From the NCBI RefSeq assembly GCF_000577245.1, contig NZ_CBYO010000022.1:310001-374000 (forward strand): a stretch of 64,000 nucleotides of DNA, read 5' to 3'. The notes beneath the pieces were generated by a model. It worked only from the letters and a program-made list of their open reading frames with translations, was not told where the DNA came from and did not search any database. Below, piece after piece: positions 26,328-34,744 of the stretch. The DNA is from Paucisalibacillus algeriensis (GTDB lineage: Bacteria > Bacillota > Bacilli > Bacillales > Amphibacillaceae). A program made the translations under genes and the position numbers. Every line of letters begins with the position of its first letter. The first letter of the stretch is position 1.

Positions 26328-26994
26328 CCTATTCCCTCCTTATTTTTTACGAGATAATGAAGCCAAACAGTACCCATATCCATTTTTTTCATATCGACTA
26401 ACTCCAATACCGTAGCCTGGTCAATAGTTTCAAGTTCCACCCCATCAAATATTCCAGGAGTATTTGAACCACCAATTGCCAGTGGTGCATAAGCCAAGCT
26501 TATCTCATCAATTAATCCTTCTCTTAAAAAGGTTCCACCATTCATTCCGAGCCTCCTATACCCTAATTCATATAGTTTTTATAGTGCCAAATGTAAATCA
26601 ATGTGCTCTCTCTTCCTGCCTGAATGTATTCACTTTTCATAGCCTCAAGTTGTTTTATATAATTATCTGATACGTCATCCTTTGTTACAACCAATAAACC
26701 CTCTGTCTGATACCAATTGATTCTTCCTCTCCCATCAAAAACAATATAGGCTTTTGATTTTTTAGGCCCATATAAAGGCTTGTCTAGTTCTACCCAATGG
26801 TTTCCAAATACCATTAATGTTTCACTACCGGATATCATTCCATCGCAATCAAAATCATCATAGAGTCTATTGACATATTCATGGGCTTCTCAATCAATTC
26901 CTTCCCTGATCCATTCTGAAACATTTCGGCCCCTTGCTGTAGCCGTCTTTCCATCTACACTTGAAAAGATATTAATAATCATTTATGGAGGCAT
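26324..26994 (-). pseudogene. Broken RibD C-terminal/dihydrofolate-reductase-like gene
   Basis: A perfect AGGAGGAG site precedes ATG 26994, but codon 4 is TAA (MPP, stop, then MIINIFSSVDGKT). A TGA follows GREGID-like sequence (before EAHEYVNRLYDDFDCDG). After EYIQAGRE a frameshift is needed to reach HIDLHLAL, then a further TAA, then KLYELGYRRLGMNGGTFLRE. The remainder (EISLAYAPLAIGGSNTPG) ends at 26324, overlapping the DJ-1 start. Taken together these cover a normal RibD_C reductase of about 220 residues carrying three stops and one frameshift. Several independent lesions argue against sequencing error. Confidence 0.85.
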
Positions 26995-27070
26995 GATAAT
27001 CTCCTCCTATTTTTGCAATAATCTTAATTATAAAGTAAATCTTCAAAATTTGTCATACACTTTTGGAAAA

Positions 27071-27095
27071 TAAAAAGAGCCCCATTAGAGGCCCT
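27071..27095 (-). terminator. Terminator of the DUF4190 gene
   Basis: Stem AGAGCCCC (27076-27083) / GAGGCCCT (27088-27095) with two wobble pairs and T residues on the minus strand. Confidence 0.7.
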
Positions 27096-27114
27096 GTTAA
27101 ACAATTTCATATTT

Positions 27115-27390
27115 TTACCAATAATATGGATCTGAAGCAAATAATACTAAACCGATAATTAAAAAGACAAGAATAATTCCCCAAATACAAATGCCAACTA
27201 TACTTGTTACTCTCCCAGCAATAGCAAGTCCTCTACCGCCCTGATTGGTTACGGTAATCTCCTTTAAGCTGCTACCTGCCAACACTAGACCAACAATCCC
27301 AATGATCAATCCGATATAAGGAATTACTATGGCCAAAATACCAAGTACTAAAGCAGCAACTGCTTTTCCATTTGTTTCTTGTGTCTCCAC
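27115..27390 (-). CDS. DUF4190-type small membrane protein
   Basis: 91 residues counted from a GTG that has AAAGGGGGAG 4 bp upstream; the ATG six codons earlier has no site before it. Two membrane hairpins are visible: AALVLGILAIVIPYIGLIIGI and the C-terminal IVGICIWGIILVFLIIGLVL, separated by a Gly-rich GGRGLAIAGRVTS loop, which is the DUF4190 pattern. The function of the family is not known; members often occur beside secretion or stress genes. It has its own terminator and no operon partner. Confidence 0.75.
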   Translation of the reverse strand: METQETNGKAVAALVLGILAIVIPYIGLIIGIVGLVLAGSSLKEITVTNQGGRGLAIAGRVTSIVGICIWGIILVFLIIGLVLFASDPYYW

Positions 27391-27562
27391 AATACTCCCC
27401 CTTTTCATATGTAAAATAACATTATTATTAAAATATCAAAGTTTGTCGATTATGTATATAGTAATTTTCATTTCTACTTTAAACATATTTTCAAATTAAT
27501 ACTCATTAGAGTATACTAATCCTAAGTTATGTTTATGTCATATATCTAAAGGAGGATATTAT

Positions 27563-28147
27563 TTGAGTCCTGAATTGATTTTAGCTTCCACATCACCAAG
27601 AAGAAAAGAACTATTAGAACTAGCAAAAATACCATTTATAATTAGAAAACAAACGATAGACGAATCCATCATCACCACAAATGATCCAGCCCAAAAGGTA
27701 GAACAGCTCGCGCTACATAAAGCAATGCATGTTGAATTTTTGAATCCACATGAAGTTATCTTGACTGCTGATACTGTTGTAGCATACAAAGGAATTATTT
27801 ATGGTAAGCCAAAAAACCATGAAGATGCCTTTCAAATGCTCTCCAATTTAAGTGGAGATACACATGAGGTATATACAGGAGTAGCCATTCAATCAATAGA
27901 TAAGAAAATCTCATTCGTAGAAAAAACTACCGTTGAATTTTGGCCACTAAACGAAGTCGAAATTAATGAGTACATTTTCACAAAAGATCCGTTCGATAAG
28001 GCAGGGGCATATGGTATTCAAAGTCAAGGGGCTATTCTAGTAAAACAAATAATTGGTGATTATTATAATGTAGTTGGCTTACCTATTTCCCGAGTTGTTC
28101 GCGAATTAATGAAATATAATATAAAAGCCGTTCCTAGTATAGAGTAA
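27563..28147 (+). CDS. maf: Maf nucleotide pyrophosphatase (dTTP/UTP type)
   Basis: Septum-associated house-cleaning pyrophosphatase that hydrolyses non-canonical and some canonical NTPs. 194 residues with the signature LASTSPRRKELLEL at 6-19, catalytic Asp in ILTADTVVAYKG, SGDTHEVYTGVAI, and DKAGAYGIQSQGA near the C-terminus, all conserved in Maf. TTG start with AAAGGAGG 7 bp upstream. In Bacillus maf lies by radC/mreB; here it stands alone. Confidence 0.92.
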   Translation: MSPELILASTSPRRKELLELAKIPFIIRKQTIDESIITTNDPAQKVEQLALHKAMHVEFLNPHEVILTADTVVAYKGIIYGKPKNHEDAFQMLSNLSGDTHEVYTGVAIQSIDKKISFVEKTTVEFWPLNEVEINEYIFTKDPFDKAGAYGIQSQGAILVKQIIGDYYNVVGLPISRVVRELMKYNIKAVPSIE

Positions 28148-28171
28148 CTTTATTCAAGAGACGGCTTTTAT
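28123..28171. terminator. Terminator between convergent maf and haem-copper-like gene
   Basis: AAAAGCCGT (28123-28131) overlaps the end of maf and pairs with ACGGCTTTT (28161-28169). T residues follow on either side, so it may work in both directions. Confidence 0.7.
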
Positions 28172-28174
28172 TCA

Positions 28175-28543
28175 TTAGTTTTTGCTAAGATTAGTCAAAA
28201 CGTTATAAACAAAGAAAATAATACCTAATACAACAGCCATACTACCCACTGAAACTGCAGCAACAATACCTTGATTTCCTAGTAAAACAAGTGTCAATCC
28301 ACCCATCATGATTGGTAGACCTAGGTTATGCAACCAAAAGTGAATCTTGGCAACAACCGTTTGCTCTAGATGTGGATATAGTTTATACAGTATTCCAGCA
28401 ACTCCCAATGACATCCAACCTAGCAAGTTAATATGTACATGTACCCCAGTTAATATATAATTATGTGCGATTGACATGTACAGCCCCAAAAGCACTCCAA
28501 TTAAAAAGTAAACAACAGATATCTTAATCAATGTATCCCCCAT
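28175..28543 (-). CDS. Small haem-copper-oxidase-like membrane protein, 122 aa
   Basis: Four membrane helices with a striking histidine pattern: IAHNYIL (helix 1 end), VHVHINLLGW (helix 2 start), KIHFWLHNLGLP (helix 3 start). This resembles helices I-III of cytochrome oxidase subunit I or NorB, in which HxHxNxxGW-like motifs carry haem ligands. Proteins of this length are found in Bacillaceae under the loose name 'cytochrome-c oxidase'. No other oxidase subunit is encoded nearby. Haem binding is inferred from the histidines only. Confidence 0.65.
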   Translation of the reverse strand: MGDTLIKISVVYFLIGVLLGLYMSIAHNYILTGVHVHINLLGWMSLGVAGILYKLYPHLEQTVVAKIHFWLHNLGLPIMMGGLTLVLLGNQGIVAAVSVGSMAVVLGIIFFVYNVLTNLSKN

Positions 28544-28719
28544 ATATTCCCCTCCTCTGTAGAGTTTCTTTTCGGTTTATTATATGTATGCGTGGAGGTA
28601 AACAGACTATTATAATGGTAAATAATTACTCTTGTTAGTGTTAAAGAACTACAAATATAGTTAGTCATCAGCACTGAATTAGTGTATGATATGTTTGATT
28701 ACATAAGGGGAGATTTTAA

Positions 28720-29286
28720 ATGCTAGAAAATGAAAAAGATATAGTAAAAGTTTTCTATAATGACAAGGAAATGATGGCAATTCTTAGAGTAGCCCAATCC
28801 TTAAATCTACCAGACTGGTGGATTTGTGCGGGATTCGTTCGCTCCAGAATTTGGGACGTATTACACGGTTTTTCTCAACCGACACCCCTTGATGATGTAG
28901 ATTTGGTTTATTTTGATCCTATTCATACCGATGAGGCGAAGGAAAAAGAATTAGAACAAAAACTTAATAGCATCTTACCCACGGTACCATGGTCAGTAAA
29001 AAACGAAGCCCGAATGCATCTAGTTAATGGGTTAGAACCATATAAGGACACTGTCGATGCTATTTCGAAGTTTCCAGAAACGGTAACTTCATTAGGAATT
29101 AAGTTAGACGAAAATGACTCAATCAGATTAACATTTCCACATGGCATAGAAGATGTGTTGAATATGACCGTACAACCAACACCCTTTTTTGCAGAATCTA
29201 ATCAAAGAATGAAAATTTATCATTATCGTATACGAAAGAAAAAATGGCATGAGAAATGGATTAAAGTTACTTATTTAGTAGAGTAG
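28720..29286 (+). CDS. Nucleotidyltransferase-family protein (NTP_transf_6)
   Basis: 188 residues matching the DUF925/NTP_transf_6 family: an N-terminal helical start, then LPDWWICAGFVRSRIWDVLHG, the acidic PLDDVDLVYFDP metal-binding motif, and EARMHLVNGLEPYKDTVDAI. The fold is that of the minimal nucleotidyltransferases, but the substrate is unknown. GGGGAG lies upstream of the ATG. It is followed by a broken GNAT gene after 13 bp. Confidence 0.85.
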   Translation: MLENEKDIVKVFYNDKEMMAILRVAQSLNLPDWWICAGFVRSRIWDVLHGFSQPTPLDDVDLVYFDPIHTDEAKEKELEQKLNSILPTVPWSVKNEARMHLVNGLEPYKDTVDAISKFPETVTSLGIKLDENDSIRLTFPHGIEDVLNMTVQPTPFFAESNQRMKIYHYRIRKKKWHEKWIKVTYLVE

Positions 29287-29299
29287 GAGATTATTAAAC

Positions 29300-29748
29300 A
29301 TGACAATTAAAATCAAAGCTGTAACAAAAGAAAATATACGAGGCTGTGTCAGTTTAGAAGTTTCAGAGGATCAAAAAGGAATTTGTAGCTCGAAACATCG
29401 CAACAATCGCCTGGGCCTATGTGGATAACACCTTTACTCCATACGCAATATGTCACGAATACCGTTGTTGGAGTGGCTGCAGTCGAATACATTCCAGAAT
29501 ATGATGCGGAAGATAAGCATTGGATTCCACGATTTATGATTGGAGAACAATTCCAAGGGAAAGGCTACGGGATGGTTGCAATGGAAGCATTAATTGACAT
29601 GTTTTCCAAGCAAGATGACTGTGAACGAATTCGGTTATCCGTCGTACCGGAAAATAAAGGTGCTATCGACCTTTACAAAAAAGTTGGTTTTCTTATGACA
29701 GAAGAAACATTAGAGGATGAATTAGTCATGGAGTATCTTGTTAAATAA
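29300..29748 (+). pseudogene. Frameshifted GNAT acetyltransferase
   Basis: Three frames are needed to read one GNAT protein. The first (from ATG 29300) ends its homology at SEDQKG, where GGAATTTGTA appears to hold an extra A. The second gives RNIATIAWAYVDNTFTPYA and ICHE. The third gives TVVGVAAVEYIPEYD and an intact acetyl-CoA site (QFQGKGYGMVAMEALIDMF), then NKGAIDLYKKVGF, to 29748. The C-terminal 110 residues alone form an open frame with the CoA-binding motif but no plausible start, so the gene is probably dead. Confidence 0.8.
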
Positions 29749-29759
29749 ATAATCTAAAT

Positions 29760-29789
29760 CAAAAGGAGCCGTATTTAATAGCGGCTCCT
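29760..29789 (-). terminator. Terminator of the VOC gene
   Basis: A perfect 8-bp stem AGGAGCCG (29764-29771) / CGGCTCCT (29782-29789) with T residues on the minus strand. Confidence 0.8.
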
Positions 29790-29834
29790 ATATCGTTCGA
29801 AAGCGATAAAACAGTTGAATAGGTATAGTAAGGA

Positions 29835-30296
29835 TTATTTTTCCTTTCTGTCTTCCCAAGGATTTTCCTTTCTTTCCTCCCAAAGGCGTATACGCTCCTC
29901 ATGACTAACAACTTTATGAATTTGGTGTAACATCCATAAATAACCAAATGAATCCATAAACATTGCATTTGATATACCATAATCAGGCAGATCCGTAACA
30001 GGTTGTACCTCAGTGCAACCAGAATTCATTGCCTTTGTATAGGTCTCCTTGATGTCTGGAACTGTGATGTTAAACCATATTGTTTTAGGGTCTTCTTTGG
30101 TCGGTGCTACTAATTGGAATTCTGGATTTTCATCTAACATATGAAACCGGACACCATAAAGGGTAAATACTGCCTCATTTTCACCTTTTGGAAGATTTGA
30201 CAGCTCTATACGCTCAATTCCATCAAATATCTTTTCGTATAATTCTAATGCTTTCAAGCTATCTTTCACTACGAGATCAATTTCTACTCCTATCAA
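29835..30296 (-). CDS. VOC-superfamily (glyoxalase/PhnB-like) protein
   Basis: About 153 residues from a TTG with AAGGAG 9 bp upstream; an ATG six codons earlier (MKECVQ) overlaps that site. Beta-alpha-beta-beta-beta modules are seen: IGVEIDLVVKDSLKALELYE, FHMLDENPEF, then TIWFNITVPDIKETYTKAM and DSFGYLWMLHQIHKVVS. The VOC fold often binds a metal, but the usual ligands (His/Glu) are incomplete, so it may be a binding protein rather than an enzyme. The C-terminal Arg/Glu-rich tail (WEERKENPWEDRKEK) is unusual. Confidence 0.75.
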   Translation of the reverse strand: MIGVEIDLVVKDSLKALELYEKIFDGIERIELSNLPKGENEAVFTLYGVRFHMLDENPEFQLVAPTKEDPKTIWFNITVPDIKETYTKAMNSGCTEVQPVTDLPDYGISNAMFMDSFGYLWMLHQIHKVVSHEERIRLWEERKENPWEDRKEK

Positions 30297-30536
30297 TTGA
30301 ACACACTCCTTCATATAAGCTACCAACTATTCTTTAGTATAGATCCTTATTGCTTGTTATTTAATGTATACCAAAATAAATAGTATTAACACGGAATGAA
30401 AGTTTTTTTATATAATCTCCTATTCATAAGGCATTACATGTTCCATACTTTCCCAAAATATCCTGATTAAAAAAGGATGTTTTAAATTTACCTTTCATAG
30501 ATTAACTCACCTTCTAAACCTAGAGACTCTTCATAA

Positions 30537-31001
30537 TTACAATGTCAAGCCCCTCCTCTTAGCGTCTGCATCTAAACCTGCTCCAATAGCTACACCAATA
30601 CCGATTCCAAGTGGTAATCCTAGGCCAATATTATCAAATATTAGCAATCCAAATACTACACCTAAACTTGTACCAAGCGACATATAGATACTCAAATAAT
30701 ACCCACTTGTTACTAACTTGTGTTGCTTTTGTAAATGAGAACTGATTTTACCCATTATTTGTCTATGTTGTTTAAAATCATTCTCTGTAAAACGACCTTT
30801 CTTATCCAAAAGTTGTAGAATATGATTTTCTAAATCATTAAAACGTTGATGACATTTCTCACAATCACTTGAGAAGGAGCTCAACCTTTGAATTAACCGC
30901 CTACATTTATCAAATTCAAGTTTTGTAGCAAGTTGTTCATCGACTTTTTTTTGGAATTTTTCAAGCATAGTGTATAGTTTATCCACTCTTTGGCTATCCA
31001 C
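30537..31001 (-). CDS. Hypothetical coiled-coil protein with a glycine-rich membrane hairpin
   Basis: 154 residues. The first ~95 are helical and charged (KLYTMLEKFQKKVDEQLATK, with two Cys in SSDCEKCHQRF that could bind metal). The C-terminal ~50 form two hydrophobic segments with GxxxG repeats (SLGTSLGVVFGLLIFD, GLGLPLGIGIGVAIGAGLD), like glycine-zipper proteins. It has a GGAGG site upstream of the ATG. I do not recognise the family; the plan suggests a membrane-associated helical protein. The lipoprotein gene upstream on the same strand is 100 bp away and may or may not be linked. Confidence 0.6.
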   Translation of the reverse strand: MDSQRVDKLYTMLEKFQKKVDEQLATKLEFDKCRRLIQRLSSFSSDCEKCHQRFNDLENHILQLLDKKGRFTENDFKQHRQIMGKISSHLQKQHKLVTSGYYLSIYMSLGTSLGVVFGLLIFDNIGLGLPLGIGIGVAIGAGLDADAKRRGLTL

Positions 31002-31103
31002 AGTTCAACCACCTCCTACTGTCTAGCTCGGAATCTTCAACTTTTATGATTTAATACGTTCTTTTAATTGTATAAGTTTCAATATATTGCTACACTTCTT
31101 TCT

Positions 31104-32390
31104 TTACGAAAGTTCTTTAATCATAGACATCAAATCTGCTAGTTCCTCTCTTAACGGTATGATTTCTTCCTCTAGCAGTACCTCCAGTTTTTTTTCCTCG
31201 CCATTTTCAAAATAATATTTCCCTTGATGTACACTGTTAAATAGCAATTCAGCGACCATTAGTATTTGATAATATTCTTCTACTATTTCCTCGTCTTCAG
31301 GAAGTAGATGTCGCAGAATATTAGTCCTTCCATTCACTTTATCATAGAATAATTTAGCGTTATCATTAGAAATTCCAGTTACATCATTCTCATATATAGT
31401 AATTAATTCAGATGATTCCTCCAGAAGACTTTCCACATGTACTTTTATGTCACTCCAGAACGATTCAGAGTCAGTTTTCACTTCACTTCTCGATTGTTCT
31501 TTTGGCCTTGCCACCACCGATTCCTTATCAATTTTAATCTCCGGAACAACAAAACCTCTTATCTGGAAAGAATGCTCTGTATATATTTCACATAATCCAC
31601 CCTCACAGGAGGTTACTAAGACCTTGTTATCAGTGACTTTTGCTATATTAACATCATTCTGCATAAGCTTAATGATATTATTATCTGTTACTTCTTCCAT
31701 TTTTTCTTGATTGTCCGCATCAAAATGTCGTTGCCACTCTTGAGCATCTTTTTTTGATAAAAATATTTCTATCGCAATGTCATGCAAATCATAAAATTGG
31801 AAAGGTGCAATCTCTAATTTTTCGTTTTCTTGACTTGGATTTATTAATTCCTCATATGTCAATGTACGGTCAACAATTGGAAATAAGTGATACTCCCAAT
31901 TGGTTCTGCATTCATGGAATTTATAAAAGCCTTGTTCTATATCTTTTGACATATACCAACATTGTTGTGGAGCATTATAAAAAACATCCTGCGATATAAC
32001 TGCTGATTCATCAAAGTAATCTAAATCTGGTTGCACATCAATCCAGGCTTGATTAGCATTCTCATCATACCTGGATTGCAGGTCAAAAATAAGAGCTCCT
32101 TCTGGCTCATATTTCACGATTCTAATTTGGCTTTCATTGTCTTTTCCGTTTGCACCAGCAGTCTCAATAAAGTCTTCCAAAATATCTATATTTCTCATCG
32201 CATTATTTTTGAATACAACATCTGTTTCCTTAGGAATGTATTCTTCCGTTAGCGTTTCTACATCTTCGGTGGTGGAATCTTCCCTGTTACTATCTTGGTT
32301 CATTTCCTTTTCTCCTTTAGAGCAGCCAAATAATACAAGTAACATTACGATAATAAGAAATATCTTTTTATTATGTAGTCCCTTCCTCAT
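31104..32390 (-). CDS. Lipoprotein of unknown function, 428 aa
   Basis: Signal peptide with lipobox VLFGC (Cys about 23) after a hydrophobic core IFLIIVMLLVLFG, then a low-complexity acidic linker (KGEKEMNQDSNREDSTTEDV). The mature domain contains WIDVQPDLDYFDE, CWYMSKDIEQGFYKFH and two Cys in TSCEGGLCEIY that could form a disulphide. The C-terminal 100 residues are helical and acidic. No known domain was recognised. It is likely anchored on the outer face of the membrane. Confidence 0.75.
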   Translation of the reverse strand: MRKGLHNKKIFLIIVMLLVLFGCSKGEKEMNQDSNREDSTTEDVETLTEEYIPKETDVVFKNNAMRNIDILEDFIETAGANGKDNESQIRIVKYEPEGALIFDLQSRYDENANQAWIDVQPDLDYFDESAVISQDVFYNAPQQCWYMSKDIEQGFYKFHECRTNWEYHLFPIVDRTLTYEELINPSQENEKLEIAPFQFYDLHDIAIEIFLSKKDAQEWQRHFDADNQEKMEEVTDNNIIKLMQNDVNIAKVTDNKVLVTSCEGGLCEIYTEHSFQIRGFVVPEIKIDKESVVARPKEQSRSEVKTDSESFWSDIKVHVESLLEESSELITIYENDVTGISNDNAKLFYDKVNGRTNILRHLLPEDEEIVEEYYQILMVAELLFNSVHQGKYYFENGEEKKLEVLLEEEIIPLREELADLMSMIKELS

Positions 32391-32453
32391 AACTCACCAT
32401 TCCTTTGGCAATTAATAAACATAATAATCCCATCCACACTGGTTATATGATAA

Positions 32454-32495
32454 GAAAATAGAGAAGTCTACCAAACGATTGACTTCTCTTTTATC
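32454..32495. terminator. Terminator of the GNAT gene
   Basis: A perfect 9-bp stem AGAGAAGTC (32460-32468) / GACTTCTCT (32481-32489) with T residues on both sides; bidirectional in appearance. Confidence 0.75.
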
Positions 32496-32500
32496 AATAA

Positions 32501-32935
32501 CTAACAACTTACTTTCTTATCAAGAACTATGTCATCTTCCACAACATAACCACTTCGTAAATAGGTGCGAATTGCTGCTTCGTTCCCTTTACCAGTCAAA
32601 ATTTTAATACTCGTCACGCCGCGTTCAGCGAGATTTTCTTCTAGGAGGGCAATCATTAAACTTGCAAACCCCTTTCGCCTTGCACTTTCTTCCACATACA
32701 TTTCCGTAATTTCTCCATGTGCATTCGAATAACAAAATGAATGGAGCACCTGAGCACAAGCAAACCCTACTAATCTTTCATCAACGGTTGCTACCGCTAT
32801 TATTTCCGTATTATTTTTAATACTCTCCTGAATATTTTTAGAGTCAACTCTATCTCCACCATTAAATTCATGATTAAGCCTCGATAATTCTTCTGCATCA
32901 TAAACTGTAGCTAGTCTTACATTTTTAGTTACCAT
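32501..32935 (-). CDS. GNAT N-acetyltransferase
   Basis: 144 residues from the ATG preceded by GAGGG; an ATG four codons upstream overlaps this site. The GNAT fold is clear: N-terminal VRLATVYDAEELSRLNHEF, ITEMYVEESARRKGFASLMI with the acetyl-CoA loop, and GNEAAIRTYLRSGYV. The substrate is not evident; aminoglycoside 6'-acetyltransferases share this plan, so antibiotic modification is one option. It lies 18 bp after the nucleotidyltransferase gene stop and likely shares its transcript. Confidence 0.85.
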   Translation of the reverse strand: MVTKNVRLATVYDAEELSRLNHEFNGGDRVDSKNIQESIKNNTEIIAVATVDERLVGFACAQVLHSFCYSNAHGEITEMYVEESARRKGFASLMIALLEENLAERGVTSIKILTGKGNEAAIRTYLRSGYVVEDDIVLDKKVSC

Positions 32936-32953
32936 AATATCCCTCATATTTTC

Positions 32954-33679
32954 TTAATCATAGTTTTTCTTTATTATATCTCCCTGTTTGAACCCATGAA
33001 ACAATGGCCCACCTAAGGGCTCATAAAACTCATTCACAAAGTGAACAATCTGATCTTTGTCTTGATGTTTGTAATAACGATCAAGTGAATCAAAGAAACT
33101 TATATATATTTCTTCATCAAAATTCTTTAATGCTCTAACAAGACCTTTTCCTCTTCCACTCCACCGTCCATTCACTCGAAGAATAAACTCAGCTAGTTGA
33201 GTTGTCATTGTATTCAGTGTAATGACTGCTTCCTCATGGCTTTTGGCATCAATAAAATCATCGAGAAGGTCAAAAATAAAATATCTAGAAGCCCTGATGA
33301 ATTCTTCTGTTAAAGGATTAGGTCCAGTTTGGATAAACATTCGGGCTCTATTCTTTATTTCGTCTGCTTTTCCATTATCTTTTATTATTTTACCTTCTGA
33401 TAGCATATTGGCTAATATTGGTCTTCCCGAACTTCTTTCTGAATCAAATTGCTTCAAATATGTATCTTCATTATGGATAAAGGTTTCTACTTTCCACCCA
33501 TATAAAATGAAACTTTCTCGGTAACTGCTTTCAATAGAATGATCAAAAACAACAATATCCAAATCAGACGTGGCTGTTTCTTCACCCTTTGAAGCACTGC
33601 CTGCTAAGAAAGCAATTTCACATTCCGGATGCTCTTCAATTATGAATCTTAGCGCAGCTTCCATACTTGGTAATCGCAA
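32954..33679 (-). CDS. Nucleotidyltransferase-domain protein, aminoglycoside-type
   Basis: 241-246 residues. The minimal nucleotidyltransferase motif is clear in FLAGSASKGEETATSDLDIV (GSxxxGxxxxxSDxD), followed by a helical C-terminal domain (TGPNPLTEEFIRASRYFIFD, RVNGRWSGRGKGLVRAL). The ATG at 33694 overlaps the preceding gene's stop as TAATG but lacks its own site; a TTG at 33679 has GGGGGG 7 bp before it, and I prefer that. The order hydrolase-nucleotidyltransferase-acetyltransferase is tight. The target could be an antibiotic or a small metabolite. Confidence 0.8.
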   Translation of the reverse strand: MRLPSMEAALRFIIEEHPECEIAFLAGSASKGEETATSDLDIVVFDHSIESSYRESFILYGWKVETFIHNEDTYLKQFDSERSSGRPILANMLSEGKIIKDNGKADEIKNRARMFIQTGPNPLTEEFIRASRYFIFDLLDDFIDAKSHEEAVITLNTMTTQLAEFILRVNGRWSGRGKGLVRALKNFDEEIYISFFDSLDRYYKHQDKDQIVHFVNEFYEPLGGPLFHGFKQGDIIKKNYD

Positions 33680-33693
33680 AAAGCAACCCCCCA

Positions 33694-34647
33694 TTACTTT
33701 GCAATCGTTTTATCAATAAACCGTTGTAATCTATTCTGAAACTCCTCTGTCGTAATAGAATAGGCCTTTGTATGACCTGCATTTGGTACAATCCAAAGCT
33801 CTTTTTCTCCACCAGCAGCCTCATATAATTCATAAGCCATTTCTGTCGGAACTAATTCATCTGCATCACCATGAATGATAAAGAGTGGTTTCGTATTCTT
33901 TTTCACCTGTTCAACCGCTGAAGCCTCACCAAAGAAATATCCTGCTCGTACCTTGGTAATCACACTAGTTACATCTAAAATTGGAAAACTTGGAAGATGG
34001 TATAAGTGCTTTAACTGATGTTTTAACTCTTCTTTCACGGAAGTAAAACCACTATCAGCGATAATTCCTTTTACTTCATCTGGCAACTCCTCCCCACTTG
34101 TCATTAACACAAGGGACGCTCCCATTGAATTTCCATGTAATAATATTTGCTTAGCACCATGCTTTTCAATTAGTGAATCAATCCACTTCAAATAATCGAG
34201 TCTATCATGCCAACCATAACCAATATAATCTCCTTCACTTTCGCCGTGCCCTCTAGAATCTGGCATTAATACATCGAACCCTTGATCATAATAGAATTTC
34301 ACCAAGTCATCCATATGATCGCGAGTTCCGCGGTAGCCATGAGCAAGTATCACCACTTTTCCTGTATCCGCATCATTTTCAAAAAATCCGGCCTTTAATC
34401 GTAAATCATCATAGGAGAGAATCTCCAATTCCTCAGAATTCTGATTAGAATACCATTCTTCCGCTTCTTCAATGATTGATAATGCCGTTTGAGTTGCCTC
34501 TGCATTTACGCTTGCAGGCTCTGTATGCAACTCTACTTCCGTTCCACGTTTAATCCCTTCACTGTAGAAATAATTTCCACCAATTAATAGGACAACCACT
34601 AATATTGTAAAGATACTCACTACTATAATTCCTAATTTTTTTCTCAA
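33694..34647 (-). CDS. Membrane-anchored alpha/beta hydrolase (copy 2)
   Basis: 317 residues from a TTG with TAGGGGGA 6 bp upstream; the longer in-frame extension has no site. Paralogue of the 13497-14453 gene with the same length, N-terminal membrane anchor (LGIIVVSIFTILVVVLLIGG) and triad: Ser in LHGNSMGASLVL, Asp in IHGDADELVPTEM, His in VPNAGHTKAYS. The RGTRDHMDD and DSRGHGESEGDYIGYGW blocks match. The untranslated leaders of the two copies are almost identical (CTAGGGGGAARTAAG), so the duplication kept the ribosome site. Confidence 0.85.
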   Translation of the reverse strand: MRKKLGIIVVSIFTILVVVLLIGGNYFYSEGIKRGTEVELHTEPASVNAEATQTALSIIEEAEEWYSNQNSEELEILSYDDLRLKAGFFENDADTGKVVILAHGYRGTRDHMDDLVKFYYDQGFDVLMPDSRGHGESEGDYIGYGWHDRLDYLKWIDSLIEKHGAKQILLHGNSMGASLVLMTSGEELPDEVKGIIADSGFTSVKEELKHQLKHLYHLPSFPILDVTSVITKVRAGYFFGEASAVEQVKKNTKPLFIIHGDADELVPTEMAYELYEAAGGEKELWIVPNAGHTKAYSITTEEFQNRLQRFIDKTIAK

Positions 34648-34701
34648 CTTATTTCCCCCTAGCAGTAGAAAGAATAAAAACTTTTCTAACAATTTTAACA
34701 T

Positions 34702-34744
34702 AAAAATAGGGATTTCTCACTTACTAAGGAGAAATCCCTTTTCG
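34702..34744 (-). terminator. Terminator of the second VOC gene
   Basis: An 11-bp perfect stem AGGGATTTCTC (34708-34718) / GAGAAATCCCT (34729-34739) with A/T runs on both sides. Confidence 0.8.
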
